Below, piece by piece: positions 24,701-35,800 of a DNA stretch of 64,000 nt. The notes below the pieces were generated by a model that saw nothing but the letters and a program-made list of their open reading frames with translations, was not told the origin of the DNA and did no database searches. The DNA comes from Spizellomyces punctatus DAOM BR117 (lineage: Eukaryota; Chytridiomycota; Chytridiomycetes; Spizellomycetales; Spizellomycetaceae). The stretch covers positions 349,912-413,911 of the forward strand of contig NW_015971554.1 in the NCBI RefSeq assembly GCF_000182565.1, written 5' to 3'. Position numbers and translations under genes: made by a program. Position 1 is the stretch's first letter; the number at the start of each line of letters is the position of its first letter.

Positions 24701-25696
24701 ATGCTTTTTTTGCTTCTGTTCTTGATATTATCTACTCTGGCTGTTTCCCATGTGAGATCGGCCTGTGAGTGTGGTTACATTGACGAGAACGGTAACAGCT
24801 GGATGGATGCCTTGGTTCTTCCTTTCAACAAAATCAACGAATACAATGAACATCCAGACGTTTATTTGAATGACTACGTTCATGGCAAAGCGTTTGGTAA
24901 CTACAGTTACCATCTCGACCCAAAGAACGTTGCTCGAGACGAAAACGGAGACCTCTTATTGTGGACTCGTCCTCCGGTTGGCGGTGTCGTTCCTTCCTCT
25001 CAACTATCGACTCGACGCAGCGATTTCCTTTTAGGAACTTATCGCTCTTTGATTTCCTTTCCGCGTTTGCCGGGTTCTTGTGCTGGTTTCTTTTACTATT
25101 ACAACGATTCTCAAGAGATCGACATTGAATATCTGGGTCAGAAAAGCGATATGCTTTACGTTTCAAGTAAAACCATTCCACTCCCAGATTACAAAGCCAG
25201 CACTTGGGAGAACGTTCCTGTCAGCAAAGGAAGTTTGGAAGACAAATTCATCAATTACCGTTTCGATTGGCTTCCTGATCGAGTCGATTTTTACATGGAT
25301 GATAAAAGGGTTTCAACACTACCTGCCTCACCCAGCATGCCAGGGAAGGTTATGTTGATGCATTGGTCCAGTGGCGATGAGAATTGGAGCGGTACCCCAC
25401 ATGCAGACATTGTTAGCAAATTCAGGAATGTTGCGGCTTTTTTCAACTCCACAAGTCCTACCATCAAGAGAAATTACGATACTTTGTGTCAGGCTCACCG
25501 GCAAGAATCTACAGCGCTGTGCAAAGTTGCTAATTTCTCGACTACCGACCTTTATGGATATAACGAAAACGTCATTCGCCTTTCGGCGTCGAGTACTGAT
25601 GAAACGTCCTCAGCTGTGAGGACCTCACCTTCAATCGACGCAACATGGGTTTCCCTTGTGGCCTGCATAGTGGTTGTCGTCATGTATGTAAGCTAG
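24701..25696 (+). CDS. secreted, probably GPI-anchored GH16 family glycosidase
   Basis: A single exon of 331 aa. The start at 24701 is chosen because it gives a clean signal peptide (MLFLLLFLILSTLAVSHVRS); the open frame upstream does not. The catalytic signature is SQEIDIEYLG, with Glu139-Ile-Asp141-Ile-Glu143 as nucleophile, assisting Asp and acid/base of family GH16. Flanking motifs GTYRSLISFPRLPGSCAGFF and MPGKVMLMHWSSGDENWSG fit the concanavalin-like fold of fungal GH16 proteins. The C-terminus ends in a Ser/Thr-rich stretch and a hydrophobic tail (WVSLVACIVVVVMYVS), typical of GPI attachment. Fungal members hydrolyse or transglycosylate beta-1,3(4)-glucan or chitin-glucan in the wall; the exact substrate is unknown. 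Several N-glycosylation sequons are present. It is followed at once by a kinase relic and bracketed by the direct repeat. Confidence 0.85.
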   Translation: MLFLLLFLILSTLAVSHVRSACECGYIDENGNSWMDALVLPFNKINEYNEHPDVYLNDYVHGKAFGNYSYHLDPKNVARDENGDLLLWTRPPVGGVVPSSQLSTRRSDFLLGTYRSLISFPRLPGSCAGFFYYYNDSQEIDIEYLGQKSDMLYVSSKTIPLPDYKASTWENVPVSKGSLEDKFINYRFDWLPDRVDFYMDDKRVSTLPASPSMPGKVMLMHWSSGDENWSGTPHADIVSKFRNVAAFFNSTSPTIKRNYDTLCQAHRQESTALCKVANFSTTDLYGYNENVIRLSASSTDETSSAVRTSPSIDATWVSLVACIVVVVMYVS

Positions 25697-25731
25697 ACAT
25701 TCACCATACGGGAAGAATCTCTCTTTTATTA

Positions 25732-26331
25732 ATGGGAAAAAATACGTCAACGTTGAATGACAAAGGGGGAGCGGAGGTAAGTTCGAAGCCGTCGGAGGAG
25801 TGCGATAAAATATCTACGTCCTTACAATCTTGTGACTTTGTCGGCAAAGGAGCGTTTGGTAGTGTTGTTAACGATTTCAAACAACATGTAATCAAAACGA
25901 TACCATTTACACAAATGGTTGACGAATATGCCATTTCTGTATGGCCGAATCGAGTTGCAAAATAAAGTAGATATAGCTGGAAATCATTGGTTTCCGTGGA
26001 TTGGGACCGAAAGTCATAGGCGCTTGGATTTGTAACGGAATATAAATTATATAGTCATGATAAAAATTGGAGGGAATAACACACAAAAGAGTTCCTCGAA
26101 AGCTATAACCTCACCTAAAGAATAGAAACCTACTAGACCATGGAGTCTCCGAAATGAATTCGTTAGGAATTGACCATAGAGACCTTCGTACAGGGAATGT
26201 AATTGTGGAAAGGCATCGACTTCAAATTTATAGATTTAGGCGAAGCGAAAATGGTTTTGTTGACTGACGAACCCTCCTTAGATACTGAGAGTTTACACGA
26301 CGCAATACAATATCGACTCGAGAATCTTTAA
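25732..26331 (+). pseudogene. protein kinase-domain relic
   Basis: Beginning at an ATG at 25732, the frame encodes a glycine-rich loop (VGKGAFGSVV, about 25840) and a VIK-like lysine strand (HVIKTIPF), then stops at 25963-25965. After a degenerate stretch the sequence resumes with a catalytic loop, GIDHRDLRTGNVIV (about 26168-26207). Then, in another frame, come FKFIDLGEAKMV (DFG-like, about 26221-26255) and an open tail to a TAA at 26329-26331. The order G-loop, VIK, HRD...N, DLG is that of a eukaryotic-type kinase, but at least one stop and one frameshift interrupt it. I conclude it is a pseudogene. Its original function is unknown. Confidence 0.6.
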
Positions 26332-26617
26332 CCTTTTTTTGAAATCACACTCACATCGATATTATCAGTCTGACTGTTGACACCATTGTGTCACATACCT
26401 CCTATCATCCTCATTTAACCTCACATTTCTCATGCTACCCTTTTGAAAACTGGCAAGTATCCGTAATCTTTATGAGCACAAGGTGCAAAGAGGACTAGTG
26501 CTTGACCGCTGACTTTAAATGAACAGTTTTCGAGCTTTATGGACCAACAAGGTTGATACAGAACAACATAATAATAATATTCACCGGTTAAAGACAATAA
26601 AAGGCAACTGCCGATAT
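26332..26617. other. gene-free gap
   Basis: Short gap holding the second copy of the direct repeat; no coding signal. Confidence 0.4.
26470..26537 (+). repeat. dispersed direct repeat, copy B
   Basis: Shares TTATGAGCACA, then AGTGCTTGACCGCTGACTTT and GAACAGTTTTCGAGCTT with copy A at 24205-24276, in the same orientation about 2.26 kb apart, with a few substitutions and small indels. Confidence 0.75.
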
Positions 26618-27202
26618 TTATCTCGTTTCATACACATTGTGCCCAACTTGTTCTATTCGAAATTCCCGCGATCCCTTCTCCTTCACCAACCAATACCTAT
26701 CCAACTTGTATGTATCGTACATACTCGCTGCCAACGTCATAGCCTTGATATGGCTGGGTTTATGCGTTGCTTTCTTGGCAAACTCCCGATTGGCCCATAC
26801 ACACATGGCGAGGCACTCTCGCCGATGATTCAGATCCCCATACCAATACTTTAGAATGCCACCACTTTGCCTTGCTTCCTCGTGTGCCAGCCGGTCCGCT
26901 TCATACAATGCACCGTGGTCGGCATCAGGGTGTCGAATACTTCTAAAGACGACCAAGTACCATCTGCCAGATAGATCTGGATCTAGGGACGCTGCAATGG
27001 CGTTCCAGTTGAAAGCATCCTCGAGCGGAATGGTTCGGTAGTCCACATGGAGGGAATCGAGGTTATGGAGGGCTTTCTCGAGAGCAATATCGGCAGATGT
27101 TATTGTAAGATGGTCGTAGCTTGAGGACGTCTTATTGGTATCGCTGCCGACGATGGAGCTTGCTGCATGGCGAGGAGAGGCGACTACGACGGGGGGTGCC
27201 AT
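26618..27202 (-). CDS. UPF0643 family protein
   Basis: A single-exon gene of 194 aa. Conserved fungal UPF0643 blocks are visible: NWNAIAASLDPDLSGRWYLV, VFRSIRHPDADHGALYEADR, HEEARQSGGILKYWYGDLNH, RRECLAMCVWANREFAKKA and MYDTYKLDRYWL. These proteins are widespread in fungi and have no established biochemical function that I know of. The length is typical of the family. The ATG at 27202 is the first in frame, and a TATA-like TTTATATAAG lies about 70 nt upstream. The gene is convergent with the GH16/kinase-relic segment. No targeting sequence is seen, so a cytosolic location is likely. Confidence 0.8.
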   Translation of the reverse strand: MAPPVVVASPRHAASSIVGSDTNKTSSSYDHLTITSADIALEKALHNLDSLHVDYRTIPLEDAFNWNAIAASLDPDLSGRWYLVVFRSIRHPDADHGALYEADRLAHEEARQSGGILKYWYGDLNHRRECLAMCVWANREFAKKATHKPSHIKAMTLAASMYDTYKLDRYWLVKEKGSREFRIEQVGHNVYETR

Positions 27203-27267
27203 GATAGGATGGAGAATAAACTCGTAAACGGGTCAGCTATCTTTTTGGGCATATTTCAATTGCTTGG

Positions 27268-27278
27268 TCTTATATAAA
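27268..27278 (-). promoter_or_regulatory. TATA-like box of UPF0643 gene
   Basis: The minus strand reads TTTATATAAG about 70 nt before the ATG at 27202. Confidence 0.4.
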
Positions 27279-28117
27279 TGTCAGGTTGGGGGTGAACTGC
27301 CAATGCAAAACTCATCGCGCAATCCAATTGTGCAATCGGGAATACTGATTATGTGATCACATTTGGGGTGTTGCATAAGCACATCACTTTGAATGACAGC
27401 GGCAAATGCAGGCCATTACGAATCTTTTTGCACGGCCATTTGTCTTTTTAGCATCCGTTTTTATTTTGTCAAAATGTGGTCACTATGATGGATGCGGCGA
27501 ATGCAAATGGTAGTGTGGTCAGCTCTTTTGACAACATGCATGCATCGGCGGCCGCCAACGTCTTCAACCTACACCCATACGAGCGACATATACGTAACAT
27601 GCGTCCCAACAATTGACACCCAGACAAGACAAGATGACTGCTGCTCAGATGCTTTCCCTTGTAATAAAAGATGGATCTTGGAAATCCTGCATCATCGACA
27701 TCCAATGCAACGGGTCATGGACATGCACTACCGGGCATGGCTACAAGACGATTGGCAACCCTACCTCCGTATGTTCGTCCTTGTCATCGTTCGTCATTTG
27801 GCTTCAGACTTTCTCCATAGCGTCCATGCAACATTCACAAAAAAGCACACTTGCACAGCACACATGCCAGAAACGCTTTCCAAAGACATGTGACTGTTTG
27901 GATCTTAATATACACTTGATTATTCCAAATCGGGATTATGAAAAGTGAAACGAATCACACTGCAATGTGATTGTAATGCATACTATAATCAAGTCTAATG
28001 CATTAAAGAATGACTTGTATGCATGGATCCCATTCTAATGCAATCTCCACTTGTGCCTCCCCCCCGTCCTCCTGTTGCCGGAAAGCGTTTAACCCTGAAA
28101 TTTCCCACGCAATTGCC

Positions 28118-28126
28118 TATAAAAAG
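28118..28126 (+). promoter_or_regulatory. TATA box of fumarate reductase gene
   Basis: TATAAAAAG lies about 80 nt before the putative leader intron and about 185 nt before the ATG at 28303. Confidence 0.45.
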
Positions 28127-28200
28127 GAACGCCTTTGGTATCCCCCCCCTCCTTCTTCGTGCCCTTTGCAGCCCACCTGGTTTTATTTTTTTTTCTCAAG

Positions 28201-28277
28201 GTAAGTCGTTGTGTGTGCGTGTTCAAGTCTTGTTTTTTGCGCGTAACGCTCATCGCGGATTCTCATCTCTCTCGCAG
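28201..28277 (+). other. 5' leader intron of fumarate reductase gene
   Basis: A strong donor (CAAG|GTAAGT) and acceptor (CTCTCGCAG|) delimit a 77-nt intron between the TATA box and the ATG at 28303. Inferred from splice consensus only. Confidence 0.5.
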
Positions 28278-28302
28278 TCGCACCTCCTTTCAATCGTTTA
28301 TC

Positions 28303-30477
28303 ATGGCCTCTCCACATGTCATTATCATTGGTGGCGGTCTTGCTGGTCTGTCAGCCGCTCACACTGTTTTGGAGCGAGGAGGAAACGTCATTCTTCTCGA
28401 CAAGAACTCGTTCTTGGGTGGTGCGTATGGTTTATTCTCGTTCATTGCGGTTTATGCCAGACAGCTCAATTCTGTGCACGCTTCTCTACAAGGTAACTCT
28501 ACAAAGGCTACTTCTGGAATCAACGGTGCTGGAACGGCCACCCAGAGAAAGCTCAACATCCCGGTAAGTGCTGACTGCGCGCGCAGCTTGGCGAGTGACG
28601 CGTCGTGATTCATTTTTGGTCCGCTTGCTTACACATGCGCTGGTTGCAGGACACATCGGAAATCTTTTACGAGGACTCTGCAAAGTCTGCTCGTGATTTG
28701 ATTGTTCCTCCACTGACCAAGGTCCTCACATACCAGTCTGGCTCGGCCGTTGAATGGATTCAAGAAAAATTCCAGGTGGATCTTTCCTTGGTTGCGCGGT
28801 TGGGTGGACACTCTCAACCCCGTACACACCGTGGAAAGGAAATGTTCCCGGGAATGACCATTACATATGCCCTCATGGAGACACTGGAGGACATTGCAAA
28901 TGCTCAACCCAACCGTGCCAAGGTCATCAAGAAGGCTGATGTGAAGAAGCTTATCAGCGAGAACGGCAAGGTGGTTGGTGTGGAGTACGTCCGCGATGGA
29001 AAGACCTACAAAGAGTCTGGTCCCGTCATTATTGCAACCGGTGGTTATGCGGCAGATTTCACAGAAACATCACTGCTGAAGAAGTACCGGTAAGCTTTTT
29101 CTTTTCCTTATCTTTTCTTTCTGTCATGATTCTGACCAGAAACAAAAAGTCCTGAACTCTGGGATCTCCCAACAACCAACGGTGACCACTGCACTGGTGA
29201 CGGTATCAAGATGACCCTCGCCATTGGTGGTAACACTCTTCACATGGAAAAAGTGCAAGTGCACCCTACTGGTCTTGTGGACCCCAACGAACCCGACGCC
29301 AAGGTCAAGTTCCTTGCTGCTGAGGCTCTTCGCGGTGTTGGTGGTTTGTTGCTCGATGCCAACGGACACCGCTTTTGCGATGAGCTCGGTCACCGTGATT
29401 ACGTGACTGGTATGATGTGGAAGAACAAGGGTCCCTTCCGACTGGTTCTCAACGGCAAGGGTGGAAAAGAGATTGAGTGGCACTGCAAGGTACGTTTACC
29501 CTGGCGTTTCAAGTTTAATGAAAGGATCCTGCAAGCTGACGTTGCTTCACCAGCACTACATGGGTCGTGGCTTGATGAAGCACTTTAAGGGTGCAGACTC
29601 CCTCGCCAAGGAGATGGGTATCTCTGTGAAGACGTTGGAGGAAACCTTCACCAAGTACAATGAAATCGCGCGGACAAAGAAGGATCCTTTTGGCAAAAAG
29701 TTCTTCCACAATGTCCCGTTTGTGCCTGATGACGAATTCTGGGTGGCCATTGTGACCCCCGTTCTCCACTTCACCATGGGTGGTGTTCAGATCGACGAAT
29801 ATTCCAATGTGTTGACCGGAAACGGCCAAAAGCTTCCTGGTTTGTTTGCTTGTGGTGAGGTTGCCGGTGGTGTGCACGGTGCCAACCGTCTTGGTGGCAG
29901 TTCTCTTCTTGGTTGTGTTGTGTACGGGCGTGTAGCCGGTGCAACCGCTGCATCTTACCTTCTGGAAGAGTTGTCTGGCAACTCTGCCGCCCGCCGTATC
30001 GGTGGTATTGCTGGTCACCTTGGTGGTGCCCCCATTTCAATCTCTGTCGGTGGCGTCAACATTGCTCTCAGCTTTGACGGTGCCAGCGGTGCTTCAGCTG
30101 CATCAGCAGGTCCACAAACAGAACCTTTGCCAACCGAAGCCAACACTGGCCCAGAGCCAAAGGGTGAGCCCAAGAAGCAGCAGAAAGAGTACACCTTGGC
30201 CGATGTTGCAAAGCACAACACGGATAAGGACTGTTGGGTCGTTGTAAATGGTCAAGTGTTGGACGCTACCAACTTTTTGAAGGACCACCCTGGTGGCAAG
30301 AAGGCTATCATGTTGTATGCCGGCCGAGATGCAACAGAAGAGTGTAAGTTTGTATCATTTCCTTGCCAGTAGTCTGCGTTTTAACCCTTTTCTCCGTTCG
30401 TAGTCAACATGCTACACAAGCCAGAGGTCGTTGCAAAGTACGCCCCTGAAACCATCATTGGCACTCTGAAGAAATAA
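28303..30477 (+). CDS. soluble fumarate reductase (Osm1/Frd type) with C-terminal cytochrome b5
   Basis: Six exons: 28303-28420, 28493-28563, 28650-29089, 29150-29489, 29554-30343, 30404-30477; 610 aa. The N-terminus is an FAD dinucleotide-binding fold (HVIIIGGGLAGLSAAHTVLE). It is followed by the flavin-site motif NSTKATSGINGAGT, substrate-site blocks HMEKVQVHPTGL and RFCDELGHRDYV, and GLFACGEVAGGVHGANRLGG, characteristic of FRD/Osm1 flavoproteins that reduce fumarate to succinate and reoxidise flavin in anaerobiosis. The last ~90 residues are a cytochrome b5 haem domain with the HPGG motif (FLKDHPGGKKAIM; axial His) and a second His in LHKPEV. This b5 fusion occurs in some fungal and protist fumarate reductases. 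No targeting peptide precedes the FAD fold, so a cytosolic location is inferred. A TATA box and a likely leader intron lie upstream. Confidence 0.9.
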
Positions 30478-30764
30478 GTAGAGATAGTGTAGATAGTGAG
30501 TTCAGCAGGCTGGATTCTGACAGGAGTAGCGTTAGCCAGCATGACTTTTATATTACAGCATCCAGGGCGGGAGAGTCCTCTGAGAAATTGATTTATTTCG
30601 TGTGCTTTGATTTTTGATTGATTGATTTTGTCTTGAGAATGTGGGCAGATACATGTATGAAATGAGGGCGGAATGGACAAGGATTTGCCACAGTGCATCT
30701 CACACGTCTCATGTCCTTCTAATTTACGTTCTACTATGTACAGAGAGAGTTGGCGTAGACATCT

Positions 30765-31490
30765 TTAGAGTGGGTCCATGCCATGCAGCGAGTCTACTCT
30801 AGGAGGTGGTAAGACTGGTGGGTACCGTCGTGGTCGATGCAACAATTGCGCACTGCCCGTCCGATGAATGGATGTTTTCTTTCGTAGTTTTCCTGCTAGA
30901 GGTAGTGTGGAGTATACAAATGTAGGAACGGCACTTGACTCTTGGGGAGCTCCAAACTGAGCATACGTAGGCGCATGGGATGGTGGACTGCTATTACTGC
31001 ATGGGTGATGTGCTTGGCGACGAATGTGTGCCCTAAAAGGTAAAAAGCACATGTAAGAGTCAATAAGAAAAACAGAAGCCAAACGACAAGAAACCAACCG
31101 TCGTCGTAAAGGTTTGACAATCTGATATTTATATCCCCGTTCCGACTGAATAGTTGCATCGTCGCCTGGGTCCATGATGATATCCACGGTATGTGTATCC
31201 GCATATCGACGCCGATAAAGCGAATACTCTTGATCGACATGATCAACATCGTCATCGAATGTTGACTCGACTCGTTCGTCATCTGTGTATGGTCGGGTGT
31301 TTCCAGTGTGCAATAACGCTCCAGATATGGTTGACAGATTGTACAAGAGAGCTTGTAGATCCGCTTCACTTTCGTCTACTCGTTCGTTGGGGCGGGTAGA
31401 GAGGTGCCAATCTGTGGCGATACGGACTGCGCGGAGCCAGGGTGTTGCGAGTGTGTGTGCGTTGGAGGAGGAGTGGGATTCAGAGGGCAT
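30765..31490 (-). CDS. hypothetical protein
   Basis: Two exons, 31490-31099 and 31032-30765, give 219 aa with a GT-AG intron that keeps the frame. I do not recognise the family. The N-terminal half is acidic and contains WLRAVRIATDWHLSTRPNER and ALLYNLSTISGALLHTGN, probably helical. The middle has GYKYQIVKPLRRRRAHIRRQ, a basic patch. The C-terminal third is Pro/Ser/Arg-rich and disordered-looking (PRRYPPVLPPPRVD). The basic stretch would suit nucleic-acid binding or nuclear import, but there is no zinc finger or other fold I can name. It is convergent with the fumarate reductase gene, whose stop lies 288 nt away. Confidence 0.5.
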   Translation of the reverse strand: MPSESHSSSNAHTLATPWLRAVRIATDWHLSTRPNERVDESEADLQALLYNLSTISGALLHTGNTRPYTDDERVESTFDDDVDHVDQEYSLYRRRYADTHTVDIIMDPGDDATIQSERGYKYQIVKPLRRRLVSCRLASVFLIDSYMCFLPFRAHIRRQAHHPCSNSSPPSHAPTYAQFGAPQESSAVPTFVYSTLPLAGKLRKKTSIHRTGSAQLLHRPRRYPPVLPPPRVDSLHGMDPL

Positions 31491-32813
31491 TTGTGCGCGT
31501 GTGTTTTCTTTTAGAGCAATATTGTTGTTGGGGAATATGTACAAAATACTAATGTAGAAAGGCAGTGATCTTGCCCTGAATAAAAGGGAGAAACACAAAA
31601 AGTAAGGTAAAAGCAAGTCCGTAAAGTCGATAACTATCTTTTATTTTGGGAATGAGCTCCGCCATTGTTGCCTCAATTTGAGGATATTTTAACTCCTTTG
31701 GGGGATCATCCCCCTTCTAAAGTTTAAACATGAACAGATTGCGTAGATCGTTTGAGGCTGAGTTTTTGCTTACGTGATGGGCCCCGTACGCGATTATTTA
31801 TTGGTAAGTTTGGTGGGTTGCCCGCCTCCTTTTCCACCCAGTCGAGTTTTTTTTTGAATACGAGGATTTTGTAGGGAGGCAATGCTATAGTCATTTTGTG
31901 CTCAAGTTTGGTCGTTCTTCTACTCGTAGAATGGCGGGGGGTGGAGGGGCACACACTGGCTCACATTGTAATTTGATACGTGCGCTGGAAATCAAGACTC
32001 GGAGGGGTCGACTGTGATGGCTTTTGACTGGGTCATGGAGCATACATCTTGGCAACATACATCCTCTAGTACTATCTTCTTGCACAAACTGTATAAACAA
32101 ATCGGCGGCTGTGTATTTTCTTTTCAACAGCAGTGTGTGCCTTGAGTGCATTATGCCAGGTGCCATGCATTATCCTGGGGCCAAACTGTCAATGGGATTG
32201 AAATCGAGTGTTTGAATCCTCAACGAATTTCATCCGTAGTAGTAATGCAACGCACACTGAGCGGCTCTTGCTACATTCAGCCCCTTCCTTATACGATATC
32301 CTGCTTTACTTCCCTTTGTCATGCCATCCAATTGCCTTGCGCTGTGGTCCATTTCCGGTTCTTTCCGGTTTCATAGCCAGATCCATCCAGTATGGAGACG
32401 CATTTGTGGCACAGCAACGGGGGCAAGTCGATACTGTGGCCAAACGTCCCATCTTGTGGAGTGTCCATTGAAACCATCTCAAGAACTTGTTGAATTCTTG
32501 TTCAGGCACCCTTTTATTCACGCCGTTCGACAGATACCCTTTGTTGAAACAAGGGTTTTGTAGCTGGCAATTCCAGAGTATATAGTACATTATTGTCGTT
32601 TGGTGGGTAGCGAGGAATTGGGTAGGTAAGGAAAGTTGCAGTTTTGCAGGTTATCTAGTCAACTGCTTGCAGAACCGTATGGGAGGCAATGCAAGGGTTG
32701 TTTTGAAATTGATATCCTTTTACTTGACCTCCTGTTTCAGTGTGAGCTCTGACCACGATCTCCATACTTCCTTTTTTGAAATATCATAGACGCTCACCGG
32801 TTTGCCTACTATC
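31491..32813. other. intergenic
   Basis: Upstream region shared by the hypothetical gene (-) and the Vps10 gene (+). Open frames on both strands at 32200-32590 (a minus-strand one contains WTLHKMGRLATVSTCPRCC) have protein-like composition but no recognisable domain, so I leave them uncalled. Confidence 0.45.
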
Positions 32814-35800
32814 ATGGCAATGAGCGGTCATACAGCCCGCCGCTGGTGGGCTATGGTGGTTTTGACTACATTTTGGTCGTTACTGGTTCAGCTCGCATCC
32901 ACTGCTGGAGCGACATCTCTTCATGCACGGGATGGGAGTGTCGGCCGTTACCCTACTACGTTCGAAAGCGTACCACAGAAATTGTTTTACTTTGAAAACT
33001 CTGAGGTTTGTTGTCGAGTAAGATACATTTCTGTGATGCACAGGAATGCTAAATTGCTCCTCCCCTTGACACAGGTCATTCTCATGTACGAAAATGCTAG
33101 AATCTGGCGATCGACTGATGAGGGCCGGACGTGGACAAAGGTCTCAAATATACCTGATCGGTCTGCTACTCTTTTGATTCACCATCCGCATGCCAAGGAC
33201 ACAACGGTAAGGGATGGGCGGGAGTTTGATTCTGGAATGTTGCGTGCTTATGCAGATCTTGCGTGTATAGGCCATCGTCTTGACCCGTGGAAAGGAACAT
33301 TACATAACAACGGATCAAGGGGAGCACTGGAGGACTTTTAGCACTGACCTTGAACTCGTTTATTCCGGTCATGCAAAGTTTGCGTTCAATGCCAAAAAGG
33401 GAAAAGCATCATACATACTTTTTACTGGTGCTAAATGCGAAGGCAGCGATTGGACCAGAACATGTCATGAGGAGGTAATGTAATTTCCAGTAGTGTGTCA
33501 AGCACGACCGTTAAATCCCTGCTCTAATATCTTTATTTGACTGCAAGACATTCTATACAAAAGACAACTTTAAAACTGTGGAAAAGCTGTTGACCTATAC
33601 CACCGAGTGTGTATGGGCGAATGGGTCACCGCATTTCGAGTACCCTTCAGAGGATGCTATTTTCTGTGCAGAATGGCCGGACGACCTGAAACATGGCGAC
33701 TCGTCGCGCAAAGATCCAACACAACTTCGTCTTGTCAAAAGTGACACCTATTTCAAAGATGCCAAGCGTGAGGTTATTCCACTGGGCGGTGGCGGCGCTG
33801 TTGGAATAGGCATTGTTGAGCGGTTTTTGGTCATTGCTGTGGTAAGCTCTTTGAAGTCTTTTACTCGTTGCAATGATGTCTCTCATATCGCCGTTAGAAA
33901 ATGCCGAATACTGGAGCTGCGGAGCTTTTTGTGTCAACGGATGGAAATGTGTTCAGTCGAGCTCGTTTCCCACTGGGAACCAATATGCAGCAGGAGGTGG
34001 GTTTCAACGAGAGATGATGTGAGCAGCCCAATGGGTTGAGTAACCGGAAATATCTAGGCATACACGGTGCTTGAATCATCGACAATGTCACTCGCGATTG
34101 ATATGTTGGCCGGAAAGACTTCGTCAACTCGACCGTCTCTGTATGGAACTCTGTATTTTTCCAATACGAATGGAACGCATTTTGTCAAGTCGTTAGAGCA
34201 TACAAATCGCGCCAGGGGGGGTCACGTTGATTTTGAGAGAATCCAGGCGTCGATTATTCAAGGGATACAACTTGCAAATGTAGTCGTCAATTGGCAAGAG
34301 ATTGAGCGTTCAGGCATTGAAGCAGACAAACAGCTTGCCACAAAGCTCTCCTTTGACAATGGCGGAAGATGGGATTTGCTCCGACCGCCAGCGGTAGATG
34401 CAGAGAAAAAGCAATGGTCTTGCACACCTGCAACCTCCGGGCCCGTCAAGCAAGATTGTGCCCTACACTTTCATTCCGTCACCCATCCACATAATGTGGG
34501 GAGAATATTTTCGACAAGTGGCGCTCCTGGGATCCTAGTCGGGGTGGGGACAGTCGGTCCTTACCTGCAGCCTTACGAAAAGAGTGATACATTCCTCTCA
34601 ACCGACGCTGGGCGAACGTGGATAGCGGCTGCAAAGGGGCCTCATAAGTACGAGATTCTGGATTCCGGGGCAATCATCGTGCTCGTACCAGACAAAGATA
34701 CTACTGACCACGTCATTTATTCAACGGATCATGGGAAATCGTGGCAGTCGGAACCCCTGGAACTCGGAGAGTCGAAGAAATGGAAGCCTTTAATGACAAT
34801 CCTTGATAATGATTCGACATCTCAGAGGATGCTGCTGTTTGCTCAGGATAAGGAGGAGAAGAACAAGTACATGGTGCAACTAGACTTTGGCGATGTATTG
34901 AAACGTCGTTGCGACAATGTGGATCATCCAGAAAACAGCAAAGATTTTGAACTGTGGAGACCTGGCGATAATGTCGGTGGACAGACCTGTCTTCTCGGCA
35001 AGTCAGTCGCATTTTACCGGCGCAAAGCGGATGCAAATTGTTATGTCAAAAAGAAGTTTCAAGCGCTCCCAACCCAGGAGGAGATTTGCGAGTGTGGTGC
35101 TCATGACTATGAGTGTGATGTGGACTTTGTGCGAGATGACTCCCGCCCTGACGATCTTATCTGTAAACCTGTTGGCGATATCAAGGATCAGCCTTTGGAC
35201 TGCAAGCCTGGAGACACATATAATGGCAAATCAGGGTATCGAAAGATTCCTGGGGACGTGTGCAAGAACGACAAGTACCCACTAACGAAAGAAAAAACTT
35301 GCCAAAAAGTGGATCGGCCCATTGGCATAGTGGACCCACCTGCAGGAAGGGATCCGAGCTCCTCAGTAAAAGATTTCGATACCTCTATCGAGCACGTCTT
35401 GTACTTTCGCAAGTCATCTGTCGTCGTCATGCGGACATCCTCGAAGCAAGTATGGCGCAGTAATGATGAAGGCAGTACCTGGGAGCGCGTTCTCGAGGAT
35501 AAAGGACCCATTATGGGCATGGGCCTCCACGAAACTGCTGATAAGCGCGCATTCTTCTTTACGGACAAAGGGGAAATATGGATGACGGACGATGCGCTTG
35601 CTGGTGGCAGCGGTACTTTACGGAAGCTAGACACTCCTAAGCAGTTCAATACCATTGGTCTCCCAATCATTGACTTCCATCCGGATCAGCCGGATTGGTA
35701 CACTTTCCTTGGTGGGGCTCGTGGCTGTAGCTCGAACTCGAAAAATTGCTACACCGAAGCATATATTACCAAAGATAACGGCAAAAGTTGGAAGAGCATT

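Larger units (their letters stand above)
27203..28302. other. divergent intergenic region
   Basis: Shared upstream region of the UPF0643 gene (-) and the fumarate reductase gene (+). Apart from the promoter elements and a leader intron listed separately, only short open frames without domain signatures are present. Confidence 0.5.
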
